64,000 nucleotides of DNA from Garcia nutans (taxonomy: Eukaryota; Streptophyta; Magnoliopsida; Malpighiales; Euphorbiaceae), in the NCBI GenBank assembly GCA_947685225.1, contig CANTUV010000053.1, positions 6,309,501 to 6,373,500 on the forward strand, read 5' to 3'. Both the position numbers and the translations under genes were made by a program. Under the pieces are notes generated by a model. The model saw only the letters and a program-made list of their open reading frames with translations, was not told where the DNA came from and ran no database searches. The stretch's first letter is position 1. Each line of letters begins with the position of its first letter. Shown one piece after another: positions 35,021 to 46,235 of this stretch.

Positions 35021-36964
35021 ATGCGTGCATTTGCATCTCATATCATTGATCCTCTCTGGCTCACAGCCCTGGATTACGAAAGTTCAAAAGCTTACGACAA
35101 TCTGACCTATGCCAGAGACGAAGTATCTAGCAACGACTCAATCACTTGCTCACCTAAAATAATGGAGCCCGAACAAATTCAAAGGATGGTGGATGAAGCC
35201 CTTAATGACAAAATGGAAGAAATCAAAGAGGCCCTAGCTGAGACCATGAAGAACCAATTGATTGTAATCTTAGAGAATCATGCTGAGGCATCTGCTAGCA
35301 CTAAAAAACCAAAGGACAAAGGGAAGACTAAAGTTAGTGAAGTAGTTTTTGATGATGAAAAGGTGATCATTGATGATGATGATGATTGGGCTCAATACTA
35401 CTAAGAGGTTCAAGAAAAGAAGAAAGAACCGAAGGCTATTGAGAAGGCAACTATTGAAAAGACCGAGACATCCAATGTTGAAAAGATGATTACTGATTTA
35501 GAAAAGAAATTTGAGAAGAAGCTGAAAACCGAAGAGAAGTCTGAGATCGACAAACTATTTGAACAAGATGATGAGGTCCCTTATAAGTTCAAGATGCCTT
35601 CCTTTGCTAAGTACAATGGCACTGGAAATCCCCATCTTCATGTGAAGCAGTATATCACTGCCATGCAATCTGCCCGAGCTACTAAGGCTCAAACCCTAAG
35701 GTACTTTATGCTCTCATTGGACCCTGTTGTCCAAAATTGGTTCAATACCTTAGATGATGGAACACAAAAGAGTTGGGATCTACTTTACAAAGCCTTCATC
35801 CAACAATATGGGTATAATGTTGAGTTAGAAGTTACCTTAATGGAAGTGGAGTCCATTAGGCAAAGGCCAAATGAGAATTTTGTGGACTATGTGAAAAGGT
35901 GGAGAAACAAGGCCGCTTTACTCAAGAAGAGGCCCGATGAATCCGATCAAATAAGGATGATTGTGAGAGGGGTGTTGCCTAGCCTTCGTGAGAGAATGTC
36001 TCATACACTCATCCATGATTTCAAAGACCTTCTTTAAGCTGGTTTGCAAATTGAAGAATGGGAAAGGGAGAAGAGCCGATTTGCAACAAAAAGGAATGAG
36101 AAAGGGAGCTATCAACCTGGTAGCCAAAGCATGCAAAAGGCCGTCGGTGTTAATGATACTAACCAAGGAACAAGGAGACAATTTTCAAAATTGGGAAAAT
36201 TGATGTCTTGGGTTCTCAACAAGCTTCAAAGAAAAGGATTGTTATAACCCTTAAATCCTCGTCCTTTGCCTAACCCTCTCCCACCTAACTTTGACACCAA
36301 AGCATTTTGTCAATTTCACCAAATGCAAGGGCATGACACGGATAGATGTGTGAGGTTAAGACATGAGATCCAAAACCTAATTGATCATGGAAAACTACCC
36401 GAGCTCAATAAGCCAAACACTAAAGACAACCCATTGCCAAAATTCAATAGGGTACCACCACCGGCAACCTTTATAGGAGGTTTGCATGAGGACTTCGTCA
36501 TGTCTTCTTTTCAAGATATGGGTGGAGAAGCAACCAAAGAAGAAGAAGAGTCATTTTTTAAAATTGAAAAAGCTGTGATGGGTGGAGAAGTAGCAATTTG
36601 TGTTGTCAATGGGTTTTGGGATTCAAGTGATAGTGATGATGATATCATACCCAAGAAGGAGGAGTGGACTTGGTCCAAGCCCGAAGAAGATGAGGTGATG
36701 AATACTAGATCCGGTAAGCCTTACGCAAGGCCACCACCTAAGGAGATAGAAACTAATAAGGGGAAGGAAGTTGAAGTGGAAGAAGATGATGCTGTGCTCA
36801 AGAAAATGAAAAGAACCCAAGCAAGTGTTAGCATTTGGGACTTGTTAGCTACTTCCAAAAAGCACCGAGAAACTATGGCCAAAGCCTTGGTAGCATGCCA
36901 ATTTCCACCTCCACAACACCGGAGGAGTTGATCAACTTCATAAAAATTGGGGAAGTAATGAAAT
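35021..36964 (+). pseudogene. gag: gag of element F
   Basis: Domains in order: N-terminus SHIIDPLWLTALDY, then MEPEQIQRMVDEALNDKMEE; Asp-rich DDDDDWAQYY; Lys/Glu coiled-coil-like stretch; capsid FKMPSFAKYNGTGNPHLHVK to RERMSHTLIHDFKDLL; knuckle CQFHQMQGHDTDRC (about 36306-36350); acidic region SSDSDDD; linker NTRSGKPYA and KRTQASVSIWDLL. In-frame stops interrupt it near 35402, 36036, 36245, 36929 and 36964. An intact relative would make a Gag that assembles the particle and binds element RNA. The start codon is uncertain. Confidence 0.82.
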
Positions 36965-38118
36965 GAGAAGAGGTCCAAGAAAAGAGTGAAGTTAATATGG
37001 GAGCAGTTTCTTTTTCAGATGTGGACTTACCATAGGAGGGGAGAGACCACATCCGCCCTCTCTTTATCAAAATAGAAGTCAAGGGGAAGAGGACTCCATG
37101 TGTCATGGTCGATGATGGGTCTGCCATAAATGTTTGTCCACTTAAGATATTGCCAAATCTAGCCATGTCAACAAGAGATCTAAACCCAACCGAGGTGACA
37201 ATTTGTGCTTATGACAACACTAAGAGGCATGCCGAAGGGACTTTCAGAGCGGCTGTCAAGGTTGGTCCAATTGAATCTATTGTTGAATTTGTTGTTTTAG
37301 ACATTCCAGTTACCTTCGTCTTGCTCTTGGGGCGACCATGGTTTCACCCTCTTGGTGGGGTTCCTTCCACCCTTCATCAAAAGATCAAATTCCCCAACGG
37401 AAATGAGACGGTGGTCATTGAAGCTGAAGATAATGAGATTGTTAATGCTCTAATGGTTGAGAGGCCTCTCAATGGTTTTCAAGTGGCTGCAATTTCTGAT
37501 GATGAGGTAGTGGACTCCAAAGTCTTGAATTTGATGAAGAACATGAACTACCTTCCCGGAACTGGTCATGGAAAGGGTAAGGCCGGTTTGACAAAGTTGC
37601 CAGACTTTAGAACTCAAACATCCAAGAAGGGGTTAGGATATGATGAAGACAATGATGTCCAGCCAAAGAAGAATGAGAAGATAAGTTTCCCACCACTTGA
37701 AGAGATTTTTATCAAAGCCCCAGATATGGGACCACTCCAAGGAAAGCCCGAGCCAATCATGTTCATGGGTAAGTTAATTCTAGGTTTTGAAATTTTTACA
37801 GATGTTGCTGAGCTAGTGGAGCAAGTGAAGAAAGAGCTCACCCTGTCAATCAAAAAAGAATGTAATCCAAAAGAGAAGAATGAAGCTGCCCTTAAAGCCG
37901 AGAAGACTCCGGAAGAGATTGCTGCCCTAGTTGAAGAAAAGTTTGAATACATCCTGCTTTATGATTCTGAGAACAATGATTTTGATTTTGATTTTAATTT
38001 GTCTACTTTGTATGAGGATGATGATGTTTTCTTTCCCAAAATGAATGCAATAAAGTCTGATTTTGCTTACTTGTGTGATGTTTCTCCTGATGGTTGCATA
38101 CATTCAAATAGCAGTTAG
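36965..38118 (+). pseudogene. Aspartic protease region of F
   Basis: A readable lead-in (MGAVSFSDVDLP) with a stop near 37035, then open from 37105. MVDDGSAINVCPL holds the catalytic Asp in a D-G-S context. YDNTKRHAEG and LLLGRPWFHPLGG follow. A long linker continues with GLGYDEDNDV, GFEIFTDVAELV and an acidic FDFDFN stretch to a TAG at 38116-38118. RT continues in the same frame, so the TAG is probably a single substitution, not a real gene end. Confidence 0.85.
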
Positions 38119-39124
38119 ATGAGCATCTTTAATATTAATTATGTTAACACACAATCATTAAATTTGGGAACAACTGAAAATCCTAAAAACACTAGTATAG
38201 CATCCGACCTTACTCCTGATGAGAGAGAGAGATTTGAAAAAATATTCAAAAAATATGAAGAAGTGTTTGCTTGGTCTTATGAGGATATGCCTGGGATAGA
38301 TCGAGACATAGTTGAGCATCATATTCCTACTTACACTCACATTAAACCTGTCAAACAAAAGCTTAGGTGACTAAGACCTGAGTGGGCTGAATTGGTTAAA
38401 GAAGAGGTCACTAAGCAAATACAAGTGAAGTTCCTTGAAGTGATAGAATATCCAGATTGGTTAGCCAATATAGTACCTGTGCCAAAGAAAGATGGAAGGA
38501 TAAGGGTCTGCGTGGACTATAGAGATTTGAACAAGGCTTCCCCTAAGGATGATTTTCCTTTACCTCATATAGATGTTCTCATTGATAGTGCAGCCTCTAG
38601 CGTGCTATACTCATTTATAGATGGATTTTCCGGATACAATCAAGTGTTAATGGCCCAAGAGGATAAAGCCACAACTGCCTTCACTACTACATGGGGTATA
38701 TTTTGTTATAGGGTGATGCCGTTCGGCTTAAAGAATGCTAGAGCAACCTACCACACTATTTCATGACATGATGCACAAAGAAGTTGAAGTATATGTTGAT
38801 GATATGATGGTTAAGTCGGATACAAGGGAGCAACACTTCCAAAACTTAGAATTATTCTTCGATAGAGTTTTGAAGTATAAGCTGAGATTAAACCCGAAGA
38901 AGTGTGTATTCGGTGTTACCTCAGGTAAATTGTTAGGACATGTGATTGGTCCGAATGGTATTGAGATAGATCCTGACAAAGTCAAAGTAATCAGGGATAT
39001 GCCAGCCCCAAAGATGGAGAGAGAAGTTCGAGGATTTATTGGTAAACTGCAATACATTAGCAGATTTATAGCAAAACTCACAACAATCTGTGAGCCTATC
39101 TTCAAGTTGCTTAGCAAGAATTAG
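38119..39124 (+). pseudogene. Reverse transcriptase of F
   Basis: N-terminal LTPDERERFEKIFKKYEEVFAW, then a TGA at 38368-38370 where relatives have Arg. VPKKDGRIRVCVDYRDLNKA and FPLPHIDVLID follow. The active site YVDD is at 38792-38803. The thumb has LQYISRFIAKLT. A frameshift near 38757 separates FGLKNARATY from HDMMHKEVEVYVDD. A TAG at 39122-39124 ends the block; RNase H follows in the same frame. It would copy element RNA into DNA. Confidence 0.88.
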
Positions 39125-39580
39125 CTGGTCGTATGGAATGAAGAATGCCAAAAGGCCTTTGACCGAATAAAAGAGTATTTGTTGAATCCACCTATTTTGA
39201 AACCACCTAAACCCGGCAAACCTCTATTACTATACTTAGCAATAGAAGAAGAGTCGATAGGAGCCATGCTAGCCCAAGCAGATGAGTCGGGGACTGAGCA
39301 TGCCATTTACTATTTGAGTAGAAAGCTCCTACCTTATGAAATTAAGTATAGTATTATTGAAAAGACATGTATAGTCATGGTTTGGTCTTCTAAGAAGTTG
39401 CGGCATTATTTTTAATCATATAGAGTGCAAGCAATTTCCAGGTTGGATCCAATGAAGTACTTAAGGGAGACACCCTCTTTAATTGGGAAATATGGTCGAT
39501 GGTTGATAATATTAGAAGAATTTGAGATTGAGTATGTAACCAGGAAAACAATCAAGGGTAGAGCAGTGGCAGAATTCCTG
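39125..39580 (+). pseudogene. RNase H (first) of F
   Basis: Same frame as RT. AIEEESIGAMLAQ, YYLSRKLLPYE, VWSSKKLRHYF, a TAA at 39413-39415, then KYLRETPSLIGKYGRWLIILEEFE. This is the gypsy RNase H/tether that normally removes RNA from the hybrid. The usual N-terminal catalytic Asp is replaced in LYLAIEEESIG, as is common in Tat elements where the second RNase H may take over (family knowledge, not tested here). Confidence 0.78.
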
Positions 39581-40190
39581 GCTCAACAACCATTACCAGA
39601 AAGTGAAGAGGTAATCTTGGAATTTCCAGATGAACATTTAGAAGCAATTAAAGTACAAGGGTGGAAGATGTATTTTGATGGAGCAGCGAACAGGAAAGGA
39701 GCAGGTTTGGGAGTTATACTAGAATCGCCTGAAGGGGAACTTATCCCTTTAGCCAAAAAGTTGAAATTTAAGGCAACCAATAATATGGTGGAGTACAAAG
39801 ATTGTATTTTTGGTTTGGAAACCCTAATGATTATGAAGGTGGATAAGGTGGAAGTTTATGGTGATTCGTTGCTAGTAGTATCCCAAGTAAATGGAGAGTG
39901 GGAGTTGAAAGAAGAAAAATTAAAACCATACCACCATTACCTGACCATGATGAAGAAGAATTTTAAGGATTGTAGGTTTATACACCTGTCAAGAGAAGAA
40001 AATCAGATGGCTGATGCCCTAGCCACATTGGCTTTGGTATGGGAAAATCCTGTTAGCTTATTCCTTAAGCCTCTGATCTTGACCAATTCATCAACTCCTT
40101 GCTATGAATATGAGACAATCATGGAAGTTGATATGAACCATGATGCGTGGTATGATACTATAAGGCAATTTTTGGAGGAAAGAGAATACC
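39581..40190 (+). pseudogene. Additional archaeal-type RNase H (aRNH) of F
   Basis: Catalytic residues are all visible: MYFDGAANRKGAG (Asp), NNMVEYKDCIFGLE (Glu), VYGDSLLVVSQV (Asp) and ENQMADALATLA (Asp). The position between RNase H and integrase defines the Tat clade. Open from 39425 to 40318. Confidence 0.88.
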
Positions 40191-41345
40191 CGCCGGGGGC
40201 AACAAAGAAAGAGAGAAGAGCCATAAGGAGGTGGTCATTGCAATACATCACCTTCCATGGAGAGTTAAATCGAAGATGGCCTAATGGGGGTGCATTTGAG
40301 ATGTTTAAGAAAGCCTGAAGTGGAGCGCATCATGTCAGAAATACATGCAGGAAGTTGCAGTCTGCACATGAGTGCTTTGGCCCTAGTTAAGAAGATTATT
40401 CGACAAGGTTACTTTTGGTTGACCATGGAGAGAGACTGTATTGAGTTTGTTAAAAAGTGCCAACAATGCCAGATGTATGGTAACTTGAATCATATACCTC
40501 CTGAATAACTGCATTCAATGTCTTCACCCTGGCCATTTGCCACCTGGGGTATCGACATTATAGGAGAAATACATCCGACAGCCTCAAACGGTCACCGTTT
40601 CATTGTAGTAGCAGTTGATTATTTTTCAAAAAGGGTCAAAGTCGAATCCTTCAAGAAGCTGGGTACAAGTCAAATGGCTAGGTTTATTGAAAAGAATCTC
40701 ATCTGTAGATATGGGGTCCCGCATAGTGTGATATCAGACAACGGGGTACAGTTTCAAGGAGCAATTAAGGATTTATTCTCCAAGTACCAAATCCATCATC
40801 ATCGATCCTCTCCTTATAGACCAAAGGCTAATGGTGCAGTAGAAGCAACGAACAAGACAATTAAGCAAATTCTATCCAAGATGACTAAGACTTACAGGGA
40901 CTGGTTAAAAATGCTTCCATTTGCTCTTTGGGGATATAGGACAAGCGTACAAACACCTACTGGAATGACACCGTTCTCTTTGGTTTATGGGATGGAAGCA
41001 GTATTGCCCATTGAAATTGAGATCAAGTCACTAAGAGTAGTCTTGGAAGCTAAACTACCTGAAACGGAATGGGTAGCAAGCAGATACACATGATTAGCTC
41101 TATTAGAAGAGAAAAGATTAAAGGCGTTGTATCATCACCAACTGTACCAAAAGAAGATAGCTCGAGCCTACAACAGAAGGGTCAAGGTCAGAAAATTCAA
41201 AGTTGGGGATTTGGTATTAAAGCAATGTAAGCCTAATGTATCTAATCCGAGAGGGAAGTTCAGACCTAGCTGGGAAGGGCCATATGTCGTGAAGCAAGTC
41301 ATGAGCAATGGTGCAGTGAAATTGTCAGACATGTTGACAGGTTGA
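40191..41345 (+). pseudogene. Integrase of F
   Basis: The zinc-binding segment (HAGSCSLHMS...CQQCQ) is reached by a frameshift near 40300. A TAA at 40506-40508 follows, then the core from 40518. D at codon 13 (WGIDIIG), D at codon 74 (VISDNGVQF) and E at codon 109 (NGAVEATNK) give D..D(35)E spacing. GMTPFSLVYGMEAVLPIEIE follows. TGA at 41091-41093 sits where Arg is expected. The C-terminal domain (VGDLVLKQCK...SWEGPYVVKQV) runs out of frame at 41343. It would insert the cDNA. Confidence 0.88.
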
Positions 41346-41359
41346 AGAGGTTTTATGTA

Positions 41360-41541
41360 TGATAGGAAGGAAAAGAAGAAAAAGAGCTCGCTAGGTTGAA
41401 AACCCAAAAAGGGCAGCCTAGGCAAAAGTTAGAGCAGTCCGCTAGTTCTGAAAACCCGAAAGGGCGGGCTAGGCAACAATTAGGGCTAAATGAGAGAAAA
41501 TCATCAATTAGAAAACCCGAAAGGGCTAATTGGCAATAGGA
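41360..41541 (+). repeat. Post-integrase repeats with CCCGAAAGGG cores
   Basis: Three units of about 60-70 bp: a core GAAAACCC-[GA]AAA-GGGC flanked by CTAG words and CTAGGCAAAA. The middle core is AACCCGAAAGGGC, a CCC/GGG stem with a GAAA loop. The stretch is open in one frame after the tandem stops TGA TAG that close the pol frame. Related units occur at 42216-42303 and in B at 3900-3935. Confidence 0.6.
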
Positions 41542-41775
41542 GTGATCTTGTGTATGTTGGCTTTATGTTTGGTTGTTCCCTAATTTAATAAAACAAAATT
41601 AATAATTAAATTTGTTCTATGTGCACTGTTATAAGTATTTGACCAGATACGGATGAAATAAATAATCATAATTGCAAAAGGTGATGACAAATTATAAATG
41701 GAAAAGAAGCATCTTTCATTACTTTAGTTATTTTTCATCCTAACAAAACACTTTCTGAATTGACAAATGTAAAAG
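41542..41775. other. AT-rich spacer after pol in F
   Basis: No frame seen. Contains AATAAAACAAAATTAATAATTAA, a possible polyadenylation context for the antisense gene or pol; unproven. Confidence 0.35.
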
Positions 41776-42180
41776 CTATGGCAGTCGATAAGTGTAACAT
41801 GAAGGCCATCTTTGCCTCAGTCGATCCAAGTAGGCTTCAGTCAAGCAAGGCATGTCTAGGTCAGGAGCAAAGTCAGAATCACGAAACTCAGCTCCATTTT
41901 GACGCCCAAGTCGGCGAGGATCATAGCATGTACCTTGATGAAGAGCAGCAAGGGGAACGTACATCAAGTATGGCCTCATGGTGATACGAGAAATCTTCCA
42001 CCAAGGTACCAACCAATGGATATTGATTTCAGAGCGTGAGTGAATCCAGTCAACCCAGTCAGCATATGAAGAAACAGGATGGAGTAGCTTCCTAGCAGAA
42101 TGATGATGTGGTAGATATTTGGTAAAATCCATAGAGGGAGTATCAAGTAAACAAAGATGCTCCTGAAGCCAAATATGTGA
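41776..42180 (-). pseudogene. DUF7745-like C-terminal exon, antisense in F
   Basis: Minus strand. An acceptor (GGCTTCAG) precedes it near 42175. The exon encodes WVDWIHSRSEIN, WLVPWWKIS, VPLAALHQGTCYDPRRLGRQ and ends LPSCYTYRLP-like at 41776. The RRLGRQ and PWW patterns fit the C-terminus of the DUF7745/PMD superfamily, whose N-terminal pattern is in B at 2573. It lies downstream of the coiled-coil exon, so F carries parts of two related antisense genes or a shuffled one. Confidence 0.55.
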
Positions 42181-42398
42181 AGAAAGAATTAAGTTAAAAA
42201 AAAAAGAGGTCCGCTGAGTTGAAAACCCGCAAGGGCAGCTTAGGCAAAAATTAGGACAGCTCGCTAGTTCCAAAAACCGCATGGGCGGACTAGGCAAAAG
42301 TTAGAGCAATAAACAAAATAATAATAAATAATAAATAATTTTGGCAGTAACGAAAAAAAAATTTATATTTTTCATTATTGTATAATGTTTTACAATTG

Positions 42399-42923
42399 CT
42401 ACAATATTTGTATATCACTAAGAGGGTGGTGGAAGGTCACCAAATAAAGACTTGAAAAAGTCATCGCCTGTTGGAGGAGGGGGCAAATTACTCGTTCCGA
42501 GATCATCCGATTTGTCATGGTCCTCATCAGAAGCAGACGAAAGGATCTCATGGTCATCAGTCTGGGGGCCTCTCGATGAAGAAGCATCGGGATCCCTCAT
42601 TCCTTGAAATCAGAAGTCACAGAAATTTTGTTTCGATTGATGATATAAACTTTCAAAATGAGAAGCTTACTGACGACTTGCAACCAACTCTTCTTGAAGT
42701 TTCTTATTTTGTTCTTCAAGCATCCACTGTGAGCCAAGAGAGAAAAAGGTAAGAGCATACATAATCAAGCATACATATAGCATAAACTTTTATGAAATGA
42801 GGAACGTACCAGCTAGTTCACATTGATACCCTGCGGATGAGATGGCGTATCCGGCAGGCTAGAATGAGCAAACGAAGGGGCAGTGAAAGAAGGTCCAGCC
42901 TCATGATCAAACGAGCCGACAGC
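42399..42923 (-). pseudogene. Antisense PMD gene, last two exons, in F
   Basis: Minus strand. Exons 42923-42810 and 42726 onward match exons 4 and 5 of the gene in D, with conserved splice borders (donor at 42809, acceptor at 42727). Exon 5 gives a coiled coil, then MRDPDASSSRGPQTDDHEIL and PPPPTGDDFFKSLFGDLPPP, with one stop (TGA) between. Exons 1-3 are absent: the sequence beyond 42960 passes into 3' UTR repeats. Confidence 0.62.
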
Positions 42924-43019
42924 CTGCAACAATCATTAAAGAATCAAAGAAACAAAAAATAGTTGCAAGGGAAAAGTGGTTAAACTGCAAAAAACTCCCT
43001 TGGAAGATCAAAACAAGGA

Positions 43020-43345
43020 AAGAAGAGCATGAATCAAGCAAGACATGGCCAAGCCAAATTGAGCTTAGCCGTATCACCTCAAAAGAAATTTTGGCAGAAT
43101 ATGACACGGGCAAGCGACACGGCCAAGCCACTGGCGTGTCTTACCTAAAGGACAAAGTCAAGAAGGACCAAGCAAAGAAAAAAAAAATAGTAGGTGACAC
43201 TGGCAGGCGACACGGCCAAGCCACTGGCCGTGTCTCTCCTAAGGGGCAAAGTCAAGAAGAACCAAGCAAAGAATGAAAAGACACAGAAGTTGACACACCT
43301 AGGAGACACGGCCAAGCCACTGGCCGTGTCACTCCCATCTTCAAG
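43020..43345. repeat. ~95-bp tandem repeats with GACACGGCCA...TGGCCGTGTC palindrome
   Basis: GGCCAAGCCACTGG recurs at 43121, 43214 and 43310 (spacing 93 and 96 bp), with a weaker copy near 43045. The last copy has perfect 10-bp arms. Located in the 3' UTR of F. Confidence 0.8.
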
Positions 43346-43479
43346 GAACAAAGAAGACCCCAATCTCCAAGGATGAATATCCATTATGAGGGTGAAGAAT
43401 CACAATACATAGAACAGCCGGAGCAGTCAAACTTCTCAACTAATAAAAGGTTAGTCAAATTCATTCTCGGAACCAAGTG

Positions 43480-43635
43480 CCCAATGTTGGGTCCAAGTAC
43501 CCAAATCAAATCAATTTAGGGCCGAGTATCCCAATACAGTTAGGATCGAGTATCCCAATCTAGTTTACGATCGAGTATCCGAATCCAAATAGGATAGAGT
43601 ATCCGAGTCTAGTTTAGGATCGAGTATCCAAATCT
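43480..43635. repeat. ~26-bp tandem repeat, GATCGAGTATCC type
   Basis: Five to six copies of GA[TG][CA]GAGTATCC[CG]AAT with a short variable part, in the 3' UTR of F. Confidence 0.75.
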
Positions 43636-43639
43636 CTCG

Positions 43640-44060
43640 GGTTTAGAACCCAAAATTTTCCTTAGGTCCAGGACCTAGAATTATCCTTGAGTCCAGAACT
43701 CGAACTAGGTCCAGATCCCAAATTTTCCTTAGGTCCAGAACCTAGAATCTCCCTTGAGTCCAGAACTGGAACCGGGTCCAGAACCCAAATTTTCTTTAGG
43801 TCGAGAACCTAGAATTATCCTTGAGTCCAGAACTCAAACCGGGTCCAGAACCCAAATTTTTCTTAGGTCCAGAACCTAGAATTATCCTTGTGTCCAGAAC
43901 TCGAACCGGGTCCAGAACCCAAATTTTCCTTAGGCCTAGAACCTAGAATTATCCTTGAGTCCAGAACTTGAACCGGGCCCAGAACCCAAATTTTCCTTAG
44001 GTCCAGAATCTAGAATTATCCTTGAGTCCAGAACTCGAACCGGGTCCAGAACCCAAAACC
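43640..44060. repeat. 67-bp tandem repeat in the 3' UTR of F
   Basis: About six units; 67-bp spacing is exact for the middle copies. Each unit holds GGGTCCAGAACCCAAATTTT, TTAGGTCCAGAACCTAGAAT and GAGTCCAGAACTCGAACC, so it is built from a shorter GTCCAGAAC word used three times. Confidence 0.88.
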
Positions 44061-44127
44061 TCAACCGTTTCATCAAAAATTAAGTCTTATTGCTTTCACT
44101 CTCTTTCACTAAGGTTTTAGATCATTC

Positions 44128-44142
44128 AAGCAGGGGGCAAAC
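44128..44142 (+). promoter_or_regulatory. Polypurine tract of F
   Basis: AAGCAGGGGGCAAAC directly before the 3' LTR. E has AAACAGGGGCAAAC at the same place on its strand. It primes plus-strand DNA synthesis. Confidence 0.85.
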
Positions 44143-46230
44143 TGCAAACCCTTAATTTTTTACCCAATCCGGTCCAATATGTTTTATTTAGTCTAAAATG
44201 ATTTTTGTTGTCTAATTGGTCCAAAATAATTTTTATTAAATAATTTTTTCTTTAGTATCTAATTTTTATTAATAAAAAATAGAAATAAACAAATAAAAGT
44301 CAAAAAATAAAAATAAAAATAAAAATCGGAGTTGGAAAAATCGGAGACGAAAAAATCGTTGCGCGGTCCCGCTGCGCTATTTCGCACGCAGAAATTTTCT
44401 GCCTGCGAAATTGCTTATGGGCCCGCTCTGCGCTCGCTGCCGCTGCCAACTGCGGCAGATTTTTTTGCTAGCGCAGTTTTTTTCCGCAGCACAAATTTTC
44501 CGACACAAATTTTTCGAAACCTAATCCAATTAGGTTTTGGTTTCTTTTTTTTTTTATTAATATTACTTACCTTAACTAATTAGGAATAAACAACCTCAAA
44601 CCACTATAAATAAGGACCAAAGACAATTAAAAAAGGGGAGGCAAAAATCCAAGAGTAGCTTGGAAAATTTGAAACCAAATCAAGGAAGGAAAAGAAGAAA
44701 TTCAATTCAACTTTTTTCTGGAACAGCAGCAGCACGATTTAGAGGATTTAAAGGCAAGTGTCAATTAATTTTCTTTAATTTTTTTTTACACAGTAACAAA
44801 TTTATGAAATCAAAATTAAAAACCTTTGAACTTTAATTTAGTTTTTCTAAAGAAAAAAAAAACCTTATTTCGTTGGTTTATCATCCAAAAGGCTTAAAAT
44901 TGTTATTTTTTCTTCTTAAAAACCTTAAAACTCTAATTGAACATATTCTTCAACAAAACCAAAATCAAATTCTGTTTCTTTCAAAACTTTAAACTTGGTA
45001 CTTTTTCCTTCAAAAAGTCTTCTAAAACATCTTTTCTAGTTATAAAAACTTTAATTCACTTGTTTAAATTCATAAAATTCCATAAAATATTAAATTGTCT
45101 TCCAGACCCTAAGATTAAAATTACCACCCGTGACACTAATTCCAAAATATCAAATCCAAATTCAACTTCCAAAATTCAAAATAATGAACACTAACCCTTT
45201 TAAAACCTTAAACCCTAATTTTTATGAACCCTAATCCTTTTAAAACATTAAAAACATAAAAACATAAAAACCTAAATTTTACACAGTAGCTTAGGAACCC
45301 AATAACCAAAAATCACAAATTAAAGTATTTTAAAGAGTTTAAAACCCTAGTTTCATGATATCATCATTCAAACCTTAATTTTGTTAATCAAATAGTATTA
45401 CCAACCCTTTAAAACATAAAACCCTATTTTATTTTAATTCCATAAAAAGTCACAGTAGCCATAATTGGACTTTTATTTATTTTATTCAATTCCATACTTG
45501 ATTATGCTTTGATTTATTTCTTATGCTTTAATTTATTTAATTTCAATACTTGATTTATTTAATTTATCATGGATGGATGTTTATTTTATATTTTGATTAA
45601 TAGCTTTGATGAATGATTTATTTATTATGAATGATTATTTACTCTTATCAATTAATTTAGATTTCCAAAAGTTGTATGAGGTATGTTTCCACTTGGTGGG
45701 TACCTCATTAGTTAAACATCATGTAATTTAATTTGCTTTTCTATTTTAGAACCTATGTAAAGGGCATGTTTCTACCTTTTGGTGGGTGTCCTATTTAGGC
45801 ATGTGATGTAAGGACATGTTTCCATCCTTGGATGGGTGTCCATTTATTTGCTTTGTTTGGACATTACTTTGATTTTAATATATTGATGCTTTCTTTTAAT
45901 TGTTATGTGTAATATGGATAATGTTATTATATTTAAGAATTTTATAATATTAAGACCTGTAAAGGAGGTCGGTTCCAATGAACCGGGTGTTGTTGGGGTG
46001 CTGGGCCATTTCTCACCTTCCCCACACGTACCCAACTTTCCGAACCCATTAAGGGGTTGGGGATTCCTTAGGAATCGAGTCATCCACCCCTTTCTTTTTC
46101 CAAGCCCGTCCGGGTGGCGACTCTATTTTCTTCATACTTAGGTCGGTGTTCTCTAAAGCCCCGAGCCTAAACAGTGCCGAAGTCGCAAGAACCATTCCAC
46201 AGGGAGTGGGAGCGAAAATCCCCGCTCACA
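44143..46230 (+). mobile_element. 3' LTR of F
   Basis: TGCAAACCC (two changes from TGTAGACCC) to CGCTCACA. TATA at 44603-44611. Shorter than the 5' LTR by two deletions. Followed by the ATATT duplication and the rest of the E LTR. Confidence 0.93.
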
Positions 46231-46235
46231 ATATT

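Larger units (their letters stand above)
31765..46230 (+). mobile_element. Tat-clade gag-pol element F with ATATT target duplication
   Basis: ATATT at 31760-31764 and 46231-46235. 14,466 bp. LTRs of 2196 and 2088 bp, PBS, gag, PR, RT, RH, aRH, IN, antisense exons, minisatellites, PPT. The aRNH marks it as Tat. No ORF lies upstream of gag, unlike Ogre. It is the only near-complete pol here and a model for the autonomous partner of C, D and E, although this copy has several nonsense codons and frameshifts. Confidence 0.93.

Noticed and set aside
38116..38395. An Ogre-like intron between protease and RT in F
   Set aside because: The frame is the same on both sides and only single in-frame stops separate the parts; no convincing GT-AG pair removes them.
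43480..44060. CRISPR-like array
   Set aside because: Units are contiguous minisatellite copies without unique spacers, inside a plant retrotransposon 3' UTR.
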